Shown in pieces: positions 23,700 through 33,216 of a stretch of DNA of 64,000 nucleotides. The translations under genes were made by a program, and so were the position numbers. Below the pieces are notes generated by a model. It saw only the letters and a list, made by a program, of their open reading frames with translations, made no database searches and was not told the DNA's origin. This DNA is from JBAZAX01 sp041671765. GTDB taxonomy: Bacteria; Babelota; Babeliae; Babelales; RVW-14. Position 1 is the stretch's first letter, and each line of letters starts with the position of its first letter. The stretch is from positions 1-64,000 of the forward strand of contig JBAZAX010000004.1 in assembly GCA_041671765.1 (NCBI GenBank). The letters are read 5' to 3'.

Positions 23700-24941
23700 A
23701 TGATAGATCTAAATAGACTACGTAACGAGTTTGAACAAACAAAAGAACTTATTTTACGCAAAGAGCCAACGTTTAATGTTGATCGACTAATGGAGTTGGA
23801 CAAACTTGTCAGATCAATTAATTCTGAAGTTGAAAATTTGAGAAAAATTAAAAATGATTTGGCTTCAGCCGGATCCAAGGGCATAACACCTGAAATTCGT
23901 CAAAAAAGTATTGAGCTTGGCAAAGAACTAAAAAGCAAAGAAGATGAATTGGCAAGTCTAGATCATGAATATAAAAATTTGTGGCTTGCGTGTCCAAACA
24001 TTCCATCCAGTGACATTCCGCTTGGGGGTAAAGAGGCAAATAAACCAGTGCGTGTTATCGGTAAAAAACCTGAGTTTACTTTTAAAATTAAAAACCATGT
24101 TGAATTGAATGAAAATGCAAAATGGTTTGATTTTGAAACAGCGGCAAAAATGTCCGGAGCACAGTTTCCATTGTATCGTGGTCAGGGTGTTAAAGTAATT
24201 TATGCGTTAACTCGCATGATGCTCAAAAATAATGTTAAACATGGATTTGAACCAGTAATACCTCCATATTTGGTAACAGATAATGCATTATACAACTCGG
24301 GCAATTTACCCAAGTTTAGAGGCGATTATTATACACTACCAGAAGATGGACTAAATCTGATACCAACGGCAGAGGTTAGCTTAACAAATATTTATGCAGA
24401 TAAGATTTTATCTGCTCAAGAAATGCCTATGCGCATGACCTCTTGGACCAGCTGCTTTAGGCGTGAGGCTGGAACATATGGAGCAACAGAACGTGGGTTG
24501 ATAAGAGTTCATCAATTTGAAAAAGTTGAGCTATATTCCATTTGTGAGCCCGAAAAATCATTTACAGAACTTGAAATGATGGTTGGATGTGCAGAAGAAA
24601 TTCTCAAAGCCCTTGGTCTACACTATCGCGTAAGTTTGCTTGCTGCACAGGATTGTTCATTTTCATCAGCGAAAACTTACGATATTGAAGTATGGTTGCC
24701 CGGACAAAATCAGTTTTACGAAGTTTCATCGTGCAGTAATTGTACAGATTTTCAATCTCGTAGATCAAAAATTAGATATCGCAAAGATCATGATTCTAAG
24801 CCAGAAATTGCTCATACGCTCAATGCATCGTCATTAGCATTGCCTAGATTAATGGTTGCGTTACTGGAAAACTATCAGCAGGAAGATGGTTCCATTAAGT
24901 TGCCAGAGGCTCTTGTTAAGGAGATGAGCGAAGTTTGGTAA
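23700..24941 (+). CDS. serS: Seryl-tRNA synthetase
   Basis: 413 residues from the ATG at 23700, preceded by GGAG; a further 44 in-frame codons upstream lack family similarity. SerRS charges tRNA-Ser. The N-terminal coiled-coil arm (about 1-100, MIDLNRLRNEFEQTKEL and charged heptads) binds the long variable arm of tRNA-Ser. The class II core has motif 2 around SCFRREAGTYGATERGLIRVHQF (in parts) and motif 3 NASSLALPRLMVALLENYQ. Length is near the usual 420-430. Confidence 0.96.
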   Translation: MIDLNRLRNEFEQTKELILRKEPTFNVDRLMELDKLVRSINSEVENLRKIKNDLASAGSKGITPEIRQKSIELGKELKSKEDELASLDHEYKNLWLACPNIPSSDIPLGGKEANKPVRVIGKKPEFTFKIKNHVELNENAKWFDFETAAKMSGAQFPLYRGQGVKVIYALTRMMLKNNVKHGFEPVIPPYLVTDNALYNSGNLPKFRGDYYTLPEDGLNLIPTAEVSLTNIYADKILSAQEMPMRMTSWTSCFRREAGTYGATERGLIRVHQFEKVELYSICEPEKSFTELEMMVGCAEEILKALGLHYRVSLLAAQDCSFSSAKTYDIEVWLPGQNQFYEVSSCSNCTDFQSRRSKIRYRKDHDSKPEIAHTLNASSLALPRLMVALLENYQQEDGSIKLPEALVKEMSEVW

Positions 24942-24954
24942 AGATGGGCAATAT

Positions 24955-25022
24955 TAATCCATGGATTCTGAAATCCAACTTTGCCCTGCGTGGCTACGAT
25001 GGACAGGTAAATTCAGAATGAC
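24955..25022. repeat. Dispersed repeat copy c
   Basis: ATTCTGAA at 24964-24971 and TTCAGAAT near 25012-25019 are inverted repeats flanking a GC-richer centre TGCGTGGCTACGATGGACAGG whose reverse complement (CCTGTCCATCGTAGCC) matches the repeat core seen at 38692-38707. Confidence 0.5.
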
Positions 25023-25037
25023 AAAAAGGGTATGCTT

Positions 25038-25913
25038 ATGCTAACCGAAGAGATCAGAAAGAAGATTAAAAAAATTCAGATCCATACAAAACGCATAATG
25101 CAAACAACAATTACCGGAGATTACCTTTCTGCGTTTAAGGGAGCTGGACTGGAATTTGACCAAATCAGAGACTACATGATTGGGGATGATGTTCGGTCAA
25201 TCGACTGGAATAGCTCCGCAAAGATGAATAAAATCATGGTAAAACAGTTCATTCAAGAGCGTGATCGTACTGTAATTCTTGCAATTGATTTGTCTGCCTC
25301 GGGATTATATTCATCACAGTATGAATTGCGACGAGATTTGATGGCGCAAGTTTCAGCCGTTTTGGCATATATTTCTGCCGAAAATAAGGACAAAGTTGGG
25401 GCACTGTTTTTTACCGATCGAATTGAAAAATGGATTCCGCCTAGTCGAGGCAGTGTTCACAATGGCAAAATTCTTGAAACCATATTCACAATTCAACCCA
25501 AAGGACGAGGGACTGATATTGCTCAGGCCTTAAAATTTTTGATAACAATGAAAAAACGAAATTCAATTGTTTTTATGCTGTCCGATTGGATTGATGATTT
25601 GAATTTGTATTCAAAATTGTTAAAAGTTGCTGCGTGTGAATATGACTTTATTGGCGTTAGGATCACAGATCCGTGCGAAAGACATTTTCCGGATGTTGGT
25701 CTAATAGAGGTTCAGGATCCTGAAAGTGGAAAAGCTTTTATTTTTGATACCAGAGATAAAAAAAAGCTTAACACATTTTTGGAGGTGCGACTGCTGGAGC
25801 ATAAGCGTCTTTTTGATAAGTACAAAATTGATCTTCTTGATTTATCGGTTGGACAATCTTTTATTAATAGCCTGACTAATTTTTTCCATATGCGAATTAG
25901 GAGGCAGATTTAA
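25038..25913 (+). CDS. DUF58 (vWA-like) protein
   Basis: 291 residues; the ATG at 25038 has AAGGG seven bases upstream, better spaced than the ATG at 25032. Near residue 40 it has FDQIRDYMIGDDVRSIDWN, the DUF58 signature (YxxGDDxRxIDWxxxAR-like), followed by a von Willebrand A-like fold with DLSASGL (MIDAS-like DxSxS). Such proteins normally sit next to a MoxR AAA+ ATPase and help assemble or activate complexes at the membrane. Here the next gene is a DUF4381-like membrane protein, but no MoxR gene is adjacent. Confidence 0.87.
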   Translation: MLTEEIRKKIKKIQIHTKRIMQTTITGDYLSAFKGAGLEFDQIRDYMIGDDVRSIDWNSSAKMNKIMVKQFIQERDRTVILAIDLSASGLYSSQYELRRDLMAQVSAVLAYISAENKDKVGALFFTDRIEKWIPPSRGSVHNGKILETIFTIQPKGRGTDIAQALKFLITMKKRNSIVFMLSDWIDDLNLYSKLLKVAACEYDFIGVRITDPCERHFPDVGLIEVQDPESGKAFIFDTRDKKKLNTFLEVRLLEHKRLFDKYKIDLLDLSVGQSFINSLTNFFHMRIRRQI

Positions 25914-25915
25914 TC

Positions 25916-26428
25916 ATGCAAAATAATGTATCTGAAAAAGATTTTTATGAGATATATGATTACTATTCTCAACCATTACTTGAGAAAAAAGCCGTTCAAA
26001 TTTCACTTTTCTCAGCTGCAACAATTATTATTGTGGGTATAGTCTTTCTCTATATTTTTTACAGACGGTATAGACGGCCGTTAACGCATTGGGAAGTAGC
26101 ATTGCTGGCGCTTGAAAATCTTAAATTAGAAAAATGTGTAAGTAAAAATGATTTTAAGATTTTTTATTTTAAACTCACTGAAATTTTTAAAAAATATCTT
26201 GAAAAAAGATATGGATGGAAGGTAGAAAATAAGACTGATGAGGAGCTTGTAATACTTTTGGAAAAACAGAATTTTAATAGAGAATTTCTTGAGCCTGTTC
26301 AAAAAATATTAGCTGGAGCCCTTTGGATAAAATTTGCCAATCAAGAAGCCTTAAAAATTCAAGCTGAATCTGACCTTAAAACTATAATAAATATTATAGA
26401 TCAAACGAAACAAGTCGAAAAAAATTAA
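25916..26428 (+). CDS. DUF4381-like single-pass membrane protein
   Basis: 170 residues with one transmembrane segment at about 30-50 (LFSAATIIIVGIVFLYIFY) and a cytoplasmic helical domain containing FYFKLTEIFKKYLEKRYGW. This layout (TM, then basic turn, then HWEVALLALE-type helices) matches DUF4381 proteins that accompany DUF58 in MoxR operons. AGGAGG overlaps the end of the DUF58 gene ten bases before the ATG. Start spacing of 2 bp after the upstream stop shows co-transcription. Confidence 0.72.
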   Translation: MQNNVSEKDFYEIYDYYSQPLLEKKAVQISLFSAATIIIVGIVFLYIFYRRYRRPLTHWEVALLALENLKLEKCVSKNDFKIFYFKLTEIFKKYLEKRYGWKVENKTDEELVILLEKQNFNREFLEPVQKILAGALWIKFANQEALKIQAESDLKTIINIIDQTKQVEKN

Positions 26429-26433
26429 AAAAG

Positions 26434-27594
26434 ATGTTAGACCCTGTAAATTTTCAACACATTTATATTCATTGGCCATTTTGTAAAAAACGTTGTCATT
26501 ATTGTGACTTTGTTGCACTGGCGCAACATGAAAATTTTTTTGAATCATATCATCAAGCTCTTTGTAAAGAGATAGAGTTGGTTGGTAAGAGTCTTAATTC
26601 AAGACAAGCAATAAAAACAGTATTTTTGGGTGGTGGAACACCAAGTCTTTATCCAACGCATATGCTTGAAGAAGTTTTTAAAACACTAAATAATTACTTT
26701 GATTTAAGCGAAGTCCAGGAAGTTACTATTGAAGCTAATCCGGCTGATATAACCGAAGAAAAGCTATCTGTGTGGAAAAGTTTTGGTATTAATAGACTAA
26801 GTATGGGGGTTCAAATTCTAGACGATGAAATCCTAAAAAATTTAAATCGATCTCAAACAACTACCGATGTTTTAAATGCAATTGAGATAGCTACAAAATT
26901 TTTTGAAAATATTTCAATAGATTTAATCATTGGGTTACCCGGCATAACCGAAAAAATATGGCATGCAACAATGCAGCAAGCCGTGGCTTGGCCAATAAAC
27001 CATATATCAGTGTACTTCCTGACTGTTTATGAAAAAACCCCACTTTATTTTAAAGTAAAAAAAGGTGAGTTAAAACTTTTTGATGATGAGCATATGGTTT
27101 CGATTTATTCACAAACTATTGATTTTTTAGGAAAAAATAATTTTTTCCAATACGAAATTTCTAATTTTGCCAAAGAAGGCTATGAGTCGGTGCATAACCA
27201 GGCATACTGGAACAGAAAATCTTACTATGGATTTGGCTTAGGGGCTTCTTCTTTTGATGGAGAAAAAAGGTTTACGAATTTTAATAATATAGAAACCTAT
27301 ACCAGATCGATTGTTTCAGAATTAAAATTGCCAATAGCCTTCACTGAATGCTTGACGCGGCAGCAAGTTGTGCTTGAAATGCTGATGCTAAGCCTTAGGC
27401 AGAAAGAAGGCTTGGACTTGCACAGTGTGCTATACTTATTAACGGGCACTCAAAAGATTACGTTTAATAAAAACATTGAGTTATTAAAAAGTGAATCCTT
27501 GCTACAGCAGGATGATAATCGACTATTTCTATCGTTTAAAGGTATAGTTTTAGAAAATGAGGTTGTATTAAAGCTGTCTGAAGGACTCTTTTAG
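26434..27594 (+). CDS. hemW: HemW-like radical SAM protein
   Basis: 386 residues. The radical SAM motif CKKRCHYC (CX3CX2C, in HWPFCKKRCHYCDF near 12-25), GGGTPSLYP and the HemN-like C-terminal region (YWNRKSYYGFGLGASSF) identify HemW, once annotated as oxygen-independent coproporphyrinogen III oxidase. Known HemW proteins lack oxidase activity and act as haem chaperones; the motif here (HWPFC, three Cys, no fourth Cys of the HemN type) fits that. It starts 5 bp after the upstream gene, in the same operon as the DUF58 pair. Confidence 0.9.
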   Translation: MLDPVNFQHIYIHWPFCKKRCHYCDFVALAQHENFFESYHQALCKEIELVGKSLNSRQAIKTVFLGGGTPSLYPTHMLEEVFKTLNNYFDLSEVQEVTIEANPADITEEKLSVWKSFGINRLSMGVQILDDEILKNLNRSQTTTDVLNAIEIATKFFENISIDLIIGLPGITEKIWHATMQQAVAWPINHISVYFLTVYEKTPLYFKVKKGELKLFDDEHMVSIYSQTIDFLGKNNFFQYEISNFAKEGYESVHNQAYWNRKSYYGFGLGASSFDGEKRFTNFNNIETYTRSIVSELKLPIAFTECLTRQQVVLEMLMLSLRQKEGLDLHSVLYLLTGTQKITFNKNIELLKSESLLQQDDNRLFLSFKGIVLENEVVLKLSEGLF

Positions 27595-27688
27595 GCCCAT
27601 GGCATTTGAAAAATACTCAACAATGTGATAGCATGATAATCTTTTACACAAAAAAATACGATAAATTTTAAAAACAAGAAGAGGAACT

Positions 27689-28150
27689 ATGGCAAAGCAT
27701 GTTGGCCCAAAATTACCAGAAGATTTAATAAATTTACTTAAAAAAGAAAAAACAGTCGCTATACTTTCGACATTTTCTGAAAAAGGAATTCCAAATACAA
27801 CTCCTGTGCAATGTGTTTATCCAAAAGGTGATGAAAGCCTTTTGATGACAATTCATAAGGAACATAACGGTTACATCAACATGGTGTGGCAGAAAAAAGT
27901 TATGATTTGTTTCTTGGGCGAAGGGAACACAGCATACAGTATTCTTGGTAGAGCTGGAGTTGTAAGAGCTCCTTCGCAAGTGCATCCGCTAATGAATGTT
28001 GTGCGCATAGATATTATTGATATCAAATGCGATCGTTCAATTTTGACAAAAGTTGAACAAGGAGTATTATGGAGCTACACTTCACCAGAGGCGGAAGAAC
28101 TAATAAAGAGTTTGTTCCAGGAACTTAAAGAATTAGCAAAAACTTTGTAA
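27689..28150 (+). CDS. Pyridoxamine-5'-phosphate-oxidase-like flavin protein
   Basis: 153 residues with the split-barrel FMN-binding fold: EDLINLLKKEKTVAILSTFSEKGIPNTTPV (read in parts) is the classic start of PPOX-like proteins, followed by VMICFLGEGNTAYSILGRAGVV. These small proteins bind FMN or F420 or sense a ligand; the specific role is unknown. A clear ribosome site (AGAGGAAC) precedes the ATG, and the gene lies about 95 bp after hemW. Confidence 0.84.
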   Translation: MAKHVGPKLPEDLINLLKKEKTVAILSTFSEKGIPNTTPVQCVYPKGDESLLMTIHKEHNGYINMVWQKKVMICFLGEGNTAYSILGRAGVVRAPSQVHPLMNVVRIDIIDIKCDRSILTKVEQGVLWSYTSPEAEELIKSLFQELKELAKTL

Positions 28151-28178
28151 ATTATTTTTAGTTTCTTAAGAAATCAAG

Positions 28179-29483
28179 ATGCATATGAAGAAGTTAAAAA
28201 AGGAATCTAGGATTAGAGTTTTTTGGATGTTTAAATTCAATAGATTGCAACTGACAATTTTTTTAATTTTTTTCCCATATGCGCCAAACCCGTTACAATC
28301 TGCTATGCCGTCTTCTGAAAGTGGAGCCGGCTTAGAAACAATCCAGGTTTCTGATGAAAAAACAGGTGAGCAGGGTAACTGGGTGAAAAAGAAAAATTGG
28401 CTACTAAAGTCGTACGAAATTAGTTCCAATATTTATAAATTTGCAACTCAGATCGCCGAATCAAAGAAGATATACCAAGGCAAATATAATTCAATTGATG
28501 AAGAACTCGATAAATTTTATAAAGATCTTGGGATGGAACAAGGCAAAATTAAAGAGTTGTTTGATAGTATTGGTAGATATCTTGAAAAAAAGAAAACAAA
28601 AGACACTGCTTCCCTGACTTCTCCATCAGAAAAAACCGGAGACGTAGATCAAGACTATGCAAAAAAAATTGATCTGTTGGAAGGTCAGATAAGACAAATG
28701 GAATCCGATCTTGAACAACTAAGGCTTGATATGGATTCGATTGCCGATGTTGATAAATCATTAACTCAACGCCTTCAGAAAGTCGATGAACAAATTACAA
28801 TATCTATGACGCATGCAGAGGCCGCAAAAACTAAAGTTGAAGACTTGTGGGATATAATTGATGATAAAAAAGCGCGGGCGATTTATTATGAAGTTTTAAA
28901 TATTGAAGAAAATTTGAAAGCAATTCTTTCTTATTTACAGGATGTTTTGGCCGGTGATTTTGACAAAGTTGTTAGTCTTGCAAAAGAAAAAATTGCCTTA
29001 GTAGCATCAAATATTAAAAAGCTTGAAGAAAAAGGTTTGATAATAAGAGATCGTTCTCATAGAATTGAACAGATCAAGCTTGAGGAGATGCAAAAAATAG
29101 AAATGGAGTCAAAACAGGCTAAAAAAGAAGAGGAGATAAAGCCTGTGGTTAAGAAAGAGCCGCAACTTGGAATTGTCCAGAAAATTTATGCGTTTATCGT
29201 CGGTGGTATCGCGAAAGTCTATAATTTTTTCAAAAGCTTATTTTCAGGCAAAACAGCAGCGCAAAAAACAGTAGAGTCAAAGCAATCATCTTCGATGCAA
29301 CCATCTTCGATGGAATCATCCTCTACGAAAACTTCCTTGCAGTCCGCAGATGTAAAACAAAAACAGCCTGATAGTGTACCTGTAGATTCCATGGCAAAAA
29401 CATCTATCACTCCAACTGAAACGCAAAATGGGACTCCAATGGGTATGCCTGCGCCCGATGAACTCACCATGCCAATGCCCTAG
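28179..29483 (+). CDS. Exported coiled-coil protein (cluster member 1)
   Basis: 434 residues. A signal segment (LTIFLIFFPYAPNPLQSA) follows a basic N-terminus. Residues about 75-330 are long charged coiled coils (heptads such as LEGQIRQMESDLEQLRLDM). A C-terminal region has KIYAFIVGGIAKVYNFFKSLF, an amphipathic or membrane-associating stretch, then a low-complexity tail of MQPSSMESSS-type and Thr/Pro/Met. Elements recur in the next two genes (GKYNSIDEELDKFYKDLGM, KIYAF). No known domain; a surface or secreted filament-like protein is possible. Co-oriented with its two relatives. Confidence 0.68.
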   Translation: MHMKKLKKESRIRVFWMFKFNRLQLTIFLIFFPYAPNPLQSAMPSSESGAGLETIQVSDEKTGEQGNWVKKKNWLLKSYEISSNIYKFATQIAESKKIYQGKYNSIDEELDKFYKDLGMEQGKIKELFDSIGRYLEKKKTKDTASLTSPSEKTGDVDQDYAKKIDLLEGQIRQMESDLEQLRLDMDSIADVDKSLTQRLQKVDEQITISMTHAEAAKTKVEDLWDIIDDKKARAIYYEVLNIEENLKAILSYLQDVLAGDFDKVVSLAKEKIALVASNIKKLEEKGLIIRDRSHRIEQIKLEEMQKIEMESKQAKKEEEIKPVVKKEPQLGIVQKIYAFIVGGIAKVYNFFKSLFSGKTAAQKTVESKQSSSMQPSSMESSSTKTSLQSADVKQKQPDSVPVDSMAKTSITPTETQNGTPMGMPAPDELTMPMP

Positions 29484-29594
29484 ATTACACAGAATATTTT
29501 TAAAAAATCTCACAGATTGACTTCATCCTAAAAAAAGTTTTTTAATACTAGCTAGAAAATAGCTTTGTACAAAAATAAGGAAAAGGAGCTTAGT

Positions 29595-30110
29595 ATGAAC
29601 AAATTTTTTTTGTGTAAAATTTTATTTGGGGCATCTTTTTTTATGACGGTTTGGTTATTTAGTATGCCAGAATCCGCCGAGATGCCATCAGAAACACCTG
29701 CTCAATCAACCGAGATGCCAACTGAAGTGCCAGCTCAGCCTACGGCTGAAATGCCCGACCAGGCCTCCGCTCAACCTGTGGCAGTTCCACAGCAAGAAGC
29801 GGTTGCGTCAACGGCTCAACCAGCCACTGCAGCAACAACAGAGGAAGTAAAGTCAGAACAGCTTGGAGAATTTCAAATTGATGAAAATCAGCCTGAAGTA
29901 ATGAAAGGCAAGGATTCTAATATTCGAAATTTGATAAACAAATCAAATGAATTAAGTAAAAAAATAAATGATGTTGCAAAACAGATAAACGAAATTCGCG
30001 ACAAGGCATTTAACAAATTTTCAGACATAAACAATTCACTTGATGCATTTTATCAAAAAGTAGGATTTGAAAGTGGAAGAGCTAAGGAACTTTTGAAAGA
30101 ACAAAAATAA
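29595..30110 (+). CDS. Exported Pro/Met/Thr-rich coiled-coil protein (cluster member 2)
   Basis: 171 residues from the ATG at 29595, preceded by AAGGAGC; the longer frame to 29565 lacks such a site. Signal peptide FFLCKILFGASFFMTVWLF, then about 60 residues of repeats such as TPAQSTEMPTEVPAQPT, then a helical C-terminus (NIRNLINKSNELSKKINDVAK). The last part, DAFYQKVGFESGRAKELLKE, resembles EELDKFYKDLGMEQGKIKELFD in the preceding protein. It ends 12 bp before the next gene, so they are one transcript. Confidence 0.65.
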   Translation: MNKFFLCKILFGASFFMTVWLFSMPESAEMPSETPAQSTEMPTEVPAQPTAEMPDQASAQPVAVPQQEAVASTAQPATAATTEEVKSEQLGEFQIDENQPEVMKGKDSNIRNLINKSNELSKKINDVAKQINEIRDKAFNKFSDINNSLDAFYQKVGFESGRAKELLKEQK

Positions 30111-30122
30111 AAAGGAGAAACA

Positions 30123-31574
30123 GTGAAAAGATTTTTTTGTTTAATATTTTGTTTTATCGTATTTGCATCTGCATTTTCGGCGATAACTCCACCTGCCCAG
30201 CCGGTACCGGTTATGCCAGCTCCATTGCCACCGGCTCAAAATATAACCAAACCCGCAACACCAATATCACCAACACCAGTGCCATCGGCACCAGTGTCGT
30301 CGACACAAGTTACACCTGTGCCGGTTATTACCCCGGTTGCAGCAGCTCCGGTTCCAGTTGCTAAACCAATCCCATCAGCTACCCCAGTTCTAGCTATTAC
30401 GCCTATTTCTGCCGGTGCTCCCGTAGCAACAAGTCCAACTTTGCCAGTCTCTGCCCCGGTAGCTGCTTCAGTTCCTGCTGTGCCAAGCAAACCTGAGACA
30501 TCCGTTGCAGGAGTTAAGGCTTCGAATGATGAAAAAGAGTTTGATGAACTTTATCAAAAACTGAATCAAGTAGCCGGAATAAAAAAAGAATTAAAGCAGC
30601 AGCTGGGTGAAATTGAAGAGAAATTGGACTCGGCAAGAAAAATGGCGATTGAATCTAAAGAAACAAGTTTTAAAATTTTTCAGCAATCCCAAACGCCTGA
30701 GGCAGAAGCTTTGGTGGCACAGGTTGAAAAAAATTTGCAGAGCCTAACAGAAGTTCAAAAAAAGTTGAATGACGTTGATTTGCCAAAGTTTGAAGATAGT
30801 GCAAAAAAAATTCAAGAAATTATGCAGGTAATCCAAAGCAAGATGACTGAACTTGAAGCAAAGGGGCTTAAATTTCAAATTTCACAGGCTCAGCTTGAAT
30901 TGCAAAAACAGAGTTCTTTGGCTGCAAAGGATGTTGCTACAGAAAATGTGGGGGCTTCACAAGCTCCTGTAGCGAAACCTCAAACCGAAAAAACGCTTTC
31001 GCGAAAAATTTATGAGTTTACAACCAGCCAGATTGCAAGTGGTATTAGTACAACAAAAAGGGCTTGGCAAAATTTTAAAAAATGGGTTTATTCCAGGCCG
31101 GAAGAACCACCAACTGAGGTAAAAAAAAACTCTAAAATCATTGATTTAACATCTGATTCCGCTATTAAAAATCTGATAGCAGAGTTTGATGGGATCTTAA
31201 AGAAGCTTGATGATATACAAATTTTGATATTGCAAAAATATACAAATATAAAATCTAAAGCTAAAAATTTAGAAATTATGCTGAAAAGTAATGATGATAT
31301 TCGAAGATATTTTGAAAGCCTTGATGAGCAGAGTCCAGCGTGGAAAGAGACCGCTGTAAATGCGTTCAGTTCAGCAATCGATGGTGTTTATACCGTGGGA
31401 AAAGCGACAAAAAAGACAGCACGCATATTCTATGACAAATTTCTTAAAGGCTTTGTTAGTGATGTAAAAGGTAAAATTCATGAAGAGGAAAAACAACCAA
31501 ATAAGCCATTAGAACCGCAGCCCAAAGAATCAGTCCCCGCCACTCCTGAAATGAAGTTGCCGGCAGTTAAGTAA
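30123..31574 (+). CDS. Exported Pro/Val/Ala-rich coiled-coil protein (cluster member 3)
   Basis: 483 residues, GTG start at 30123 with AAAAGGAG eight bases before. Signal peptide (CLIFCFIVFASAFSA), then about 110 residues of PVPVMPAPLPPAQ-type repeats, typical of extended wall-spanning or surface segments. Coiled coils follow (KELKQQLGEIEEKLDSARKMA), then a KIYEFTTSQIASGIS region similar to member 1, and a C-terminal Pro-rich tail. The three genes form one exported family cluster with no outside homologue that I recognise. A phosphohexomutase gene follows after about 90 bp. Confidence 0.68.
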   Translation: MKRFFCLIFCFIVFASAFSAITPPAQPVPVMPAPLPPAQNITKPATPISPTPVPSAPVSSTQVTPVPVITPVAAAPVPVAKPIPSATPVLAITPISAGAPVATSPTLPVSAPVAASVPAVPSKPETSVAGVKASNDEKEFDELYQKLNQVAGIKKELKQQLGEIEEKLDSARKMAIESKETSFKIFQQSQTPEAEALVAQVEKNLQSLTEVQKKLNDVDLPKFEDSAKKIQEIMQVIQSKMTELEAKGLKFQISQAQLELQKQSSLAAKDVATENVGASQAPVAKPQTEKTLSRKIYEFTTSQIASGISTTKRAWQNFKKWVYSRPEEPPTEVKKNSKIIDLTSDSAIKNLIAEFDGILKKLDDIQILILQKYTNIKSKAKNLEIMLKSNDDIRRYFESLDEQSPAWKETAVNAFSSAIDGVYTVGKATKKTARIFYDKFLKGFVSDVKGKIHEEEKQPNKPLEPQPKESVPATPEMKLPAVK

Positions 31575-31663
31575 AAAACGCCCTTTTCAATATCTTTAAT
31601 TTAGCCTAAACTCAAAAGTATCTCAGCTATTAACTATATTTCTACGGACAAAAAGGACTTTTT

Positions 31664-33094
31664 ATGGATTTTTGCATTTTTAGAGAATATGACATCCGAG
31701 GAGTTATTGGCAAAGAGCTTTTAATCGAGGAAACTTACGAATTAGGGCTTGCCATTGCAACTTTTTTACAAATAAAAAATCCTGGCATGCATACGGTTTT
31801 AATAGGTCGAGATGGGAGATCTCACTCAACCCCAATATTTGAAAATATTGCAAAAGCCTGTACTGACTTAGGATTTGACGTAATAGATCTTGGCACGGTT
31901 CCCTCACCTGCGACTTATTATGCCGTCAAATATTTTAATAATACTTCAGCAATAATGATTACAGCCTCTCACAACCCAAAGGCGTACAATGGAATAAAAA
32001 TTTGGGGTGCTTGGGGTACACAAATTCAAGAAATTAAGCATATCTTTCAGTCAAAAAATTTTTACAAAAATAATGTGGCAGTCGCAATTGGCACAGTTAA
32101 AACTGGTACAGTTACTAATTTTAATATTATCGAAAAATATCTAGAATATTTAACAGGTCATTTTTCTCATCTAAAAAATTTGCCAATCAAAGCTGTTGTT
32201 GATTGTGGAAATGGTGCTGCAGGAACCGTCGTTCCGGAGTTGATCAAAAGAATGAATTGGACAGGCATTAAACTGTTGTTTGAGCAAGTAGATGGTGATT
32301 TTCCAAATCATGAAGCTGATCCAACCGTCCCAGAAAACATGACGTTTGTTGCAGATGAGTTGAAAAATTCCGAACTGGAAAATTCTTTTGAATTTGGGAT
32401 GGGACTTGATGGTGATTGTGACCGAATGTGCCCTATGACGAAATCGGGTGAGCTAGTTGGTGGAGACAAGTTACTGGCAATTTTTGCGAAATCAGTTCTA
32501 AAACAGTTTCCTGGCGCAACAATTGTATTTGATATAAAAAGTTCCAACTGTTTAGTTGAATCTCTTTTTCAAGATGGTGGCATTCCTCTTATATCAGCAT
32601 CCGGTCATTCAATTATAAAAGAAGCCATTGTAAAATATAATGCGAAATTAGCCGGAGAACTTAGTTGCCACTTCTTTTTTAATGACCGATATTTTGGGTA
32701 TGATGATGGAATTTATGCAATGATGCGTTTGATTGAATTTATATCACAATCAGGAAAAACTCTTGATGAACTTATCAATAGCTTACCCAAAAAACAAAAT
32801 ACTCCTGAAATCAAAATTAAATGTGCATCTGAGGCTGATAAATCCAGAATTGTTGAAAATGTTAAGATAGTTTTGGCAGCAAAAAAAGATGTCCAATCTA
32901 TAACAATAGATGGAATCAGGGCACAAATGAGTTATGGTTGGGGGTTGTTACGAGCATCCAATACTCAACCCGCCATTTGTCTAAGGTTTGAATCTGATTC
33001 GGTTGAGGGGCTTGAGATGATCAAAAATGACTTTTACGATGCCTTAAAACCGCATTTTGATGCCAAGATGCTGAAATGCAAATTATCGCTTTAA
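31664..33094 (+). CDS. Phosphomannomutase/phosphoglucomutase
   Basis: 476 residues of the alpha-D-phosphohexomutase superfamily. The active-site serine is in TASHNPKAYNGIKIW; the metal-binding loop is DGDCDR; FREYDIRGVIGKEL at the start and the C-terminal phosphate-binding loop (RASNTQPAICLRFE) fit the PMM/PGM (AlgC/ManB) branch. It interconverts hexose 1- and 6-phosphates for nucleotide sugar and polysaccharide synthesis. A bidirectional terminator follows at once. Substrate preference cannot be told from the sequence. Confidence 0.93.
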   Translation: MDFCIFREYDIRGVIGKELLIEETYELGLAIATFLQIKNPGMHTVLIGRDGRSHSTPIFENIAKACTDLGFDVIDLGTVPSPATYYAVKYFNNTSAIMITASHNPKAYNGIKIWGAWGTQIQEIKHIFQSKNFYKNNVAVAIGTVKTGTVTNFNIIEKYLEYLTGHFSHLKNLPIKAVVDCGNGAAGTVVPELIKRMNWTGIKLLFEQVDGDFPNHEADPTVPENMTFVADELKNSELENSFEFGMGLDGDCDRMCPMTKSGELVGGDKLLAIFAKSVLKQFPGATIVFDIKSSNCLVESLFQDGGIPLISASGHSIIKEAIVKYNAKLAGELSCHFFFNDRYFGYDDGIYAMMRLIEFISQSGKTLDELINSLPKKQNTPEIKIKCASEADKSRIVENVKIVLAAKKDVQSITIDGIRAQMSYGWGLLRASNTQPAICLRFESDSVEGLEMIKNDFYDALKPHFDAKMLKCKLSL

Positions 33095-33116
33095 ACTGTT
33101 AAATGTTTGAAAAATT

Positions 33117-33155
33117 AAAGAGAGCCTGAAGAAAATTTTTCTTCAGGCTCTCTTT
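33117..33155. terminator. Bidirectional terminator, perfect 19-bp arms
   Basis: Arms 33117-33135 and 33137-33155 around AGCCTGAAG/CTTCAGGCT, placed between the convergent phosphohexomutase and radical SAM genes. It closes the peptide-maturation locus on the minus strand. Confidence 0.93.
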
Positions 33156-33216
33156 TGACGCAATTAAATAAATTCTAAAAATATAAAGTCTTAATGTCTG
33201 TTTAATTAGGTTATTC

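Noticed and set aside
26434..27594. Annotating the radical SAM gene as coproporphyrinogen III oxidase
   Set aside because: The motif and length fit HemW, which is not an oxidase; no other haem biosynthesis gene is in the window.
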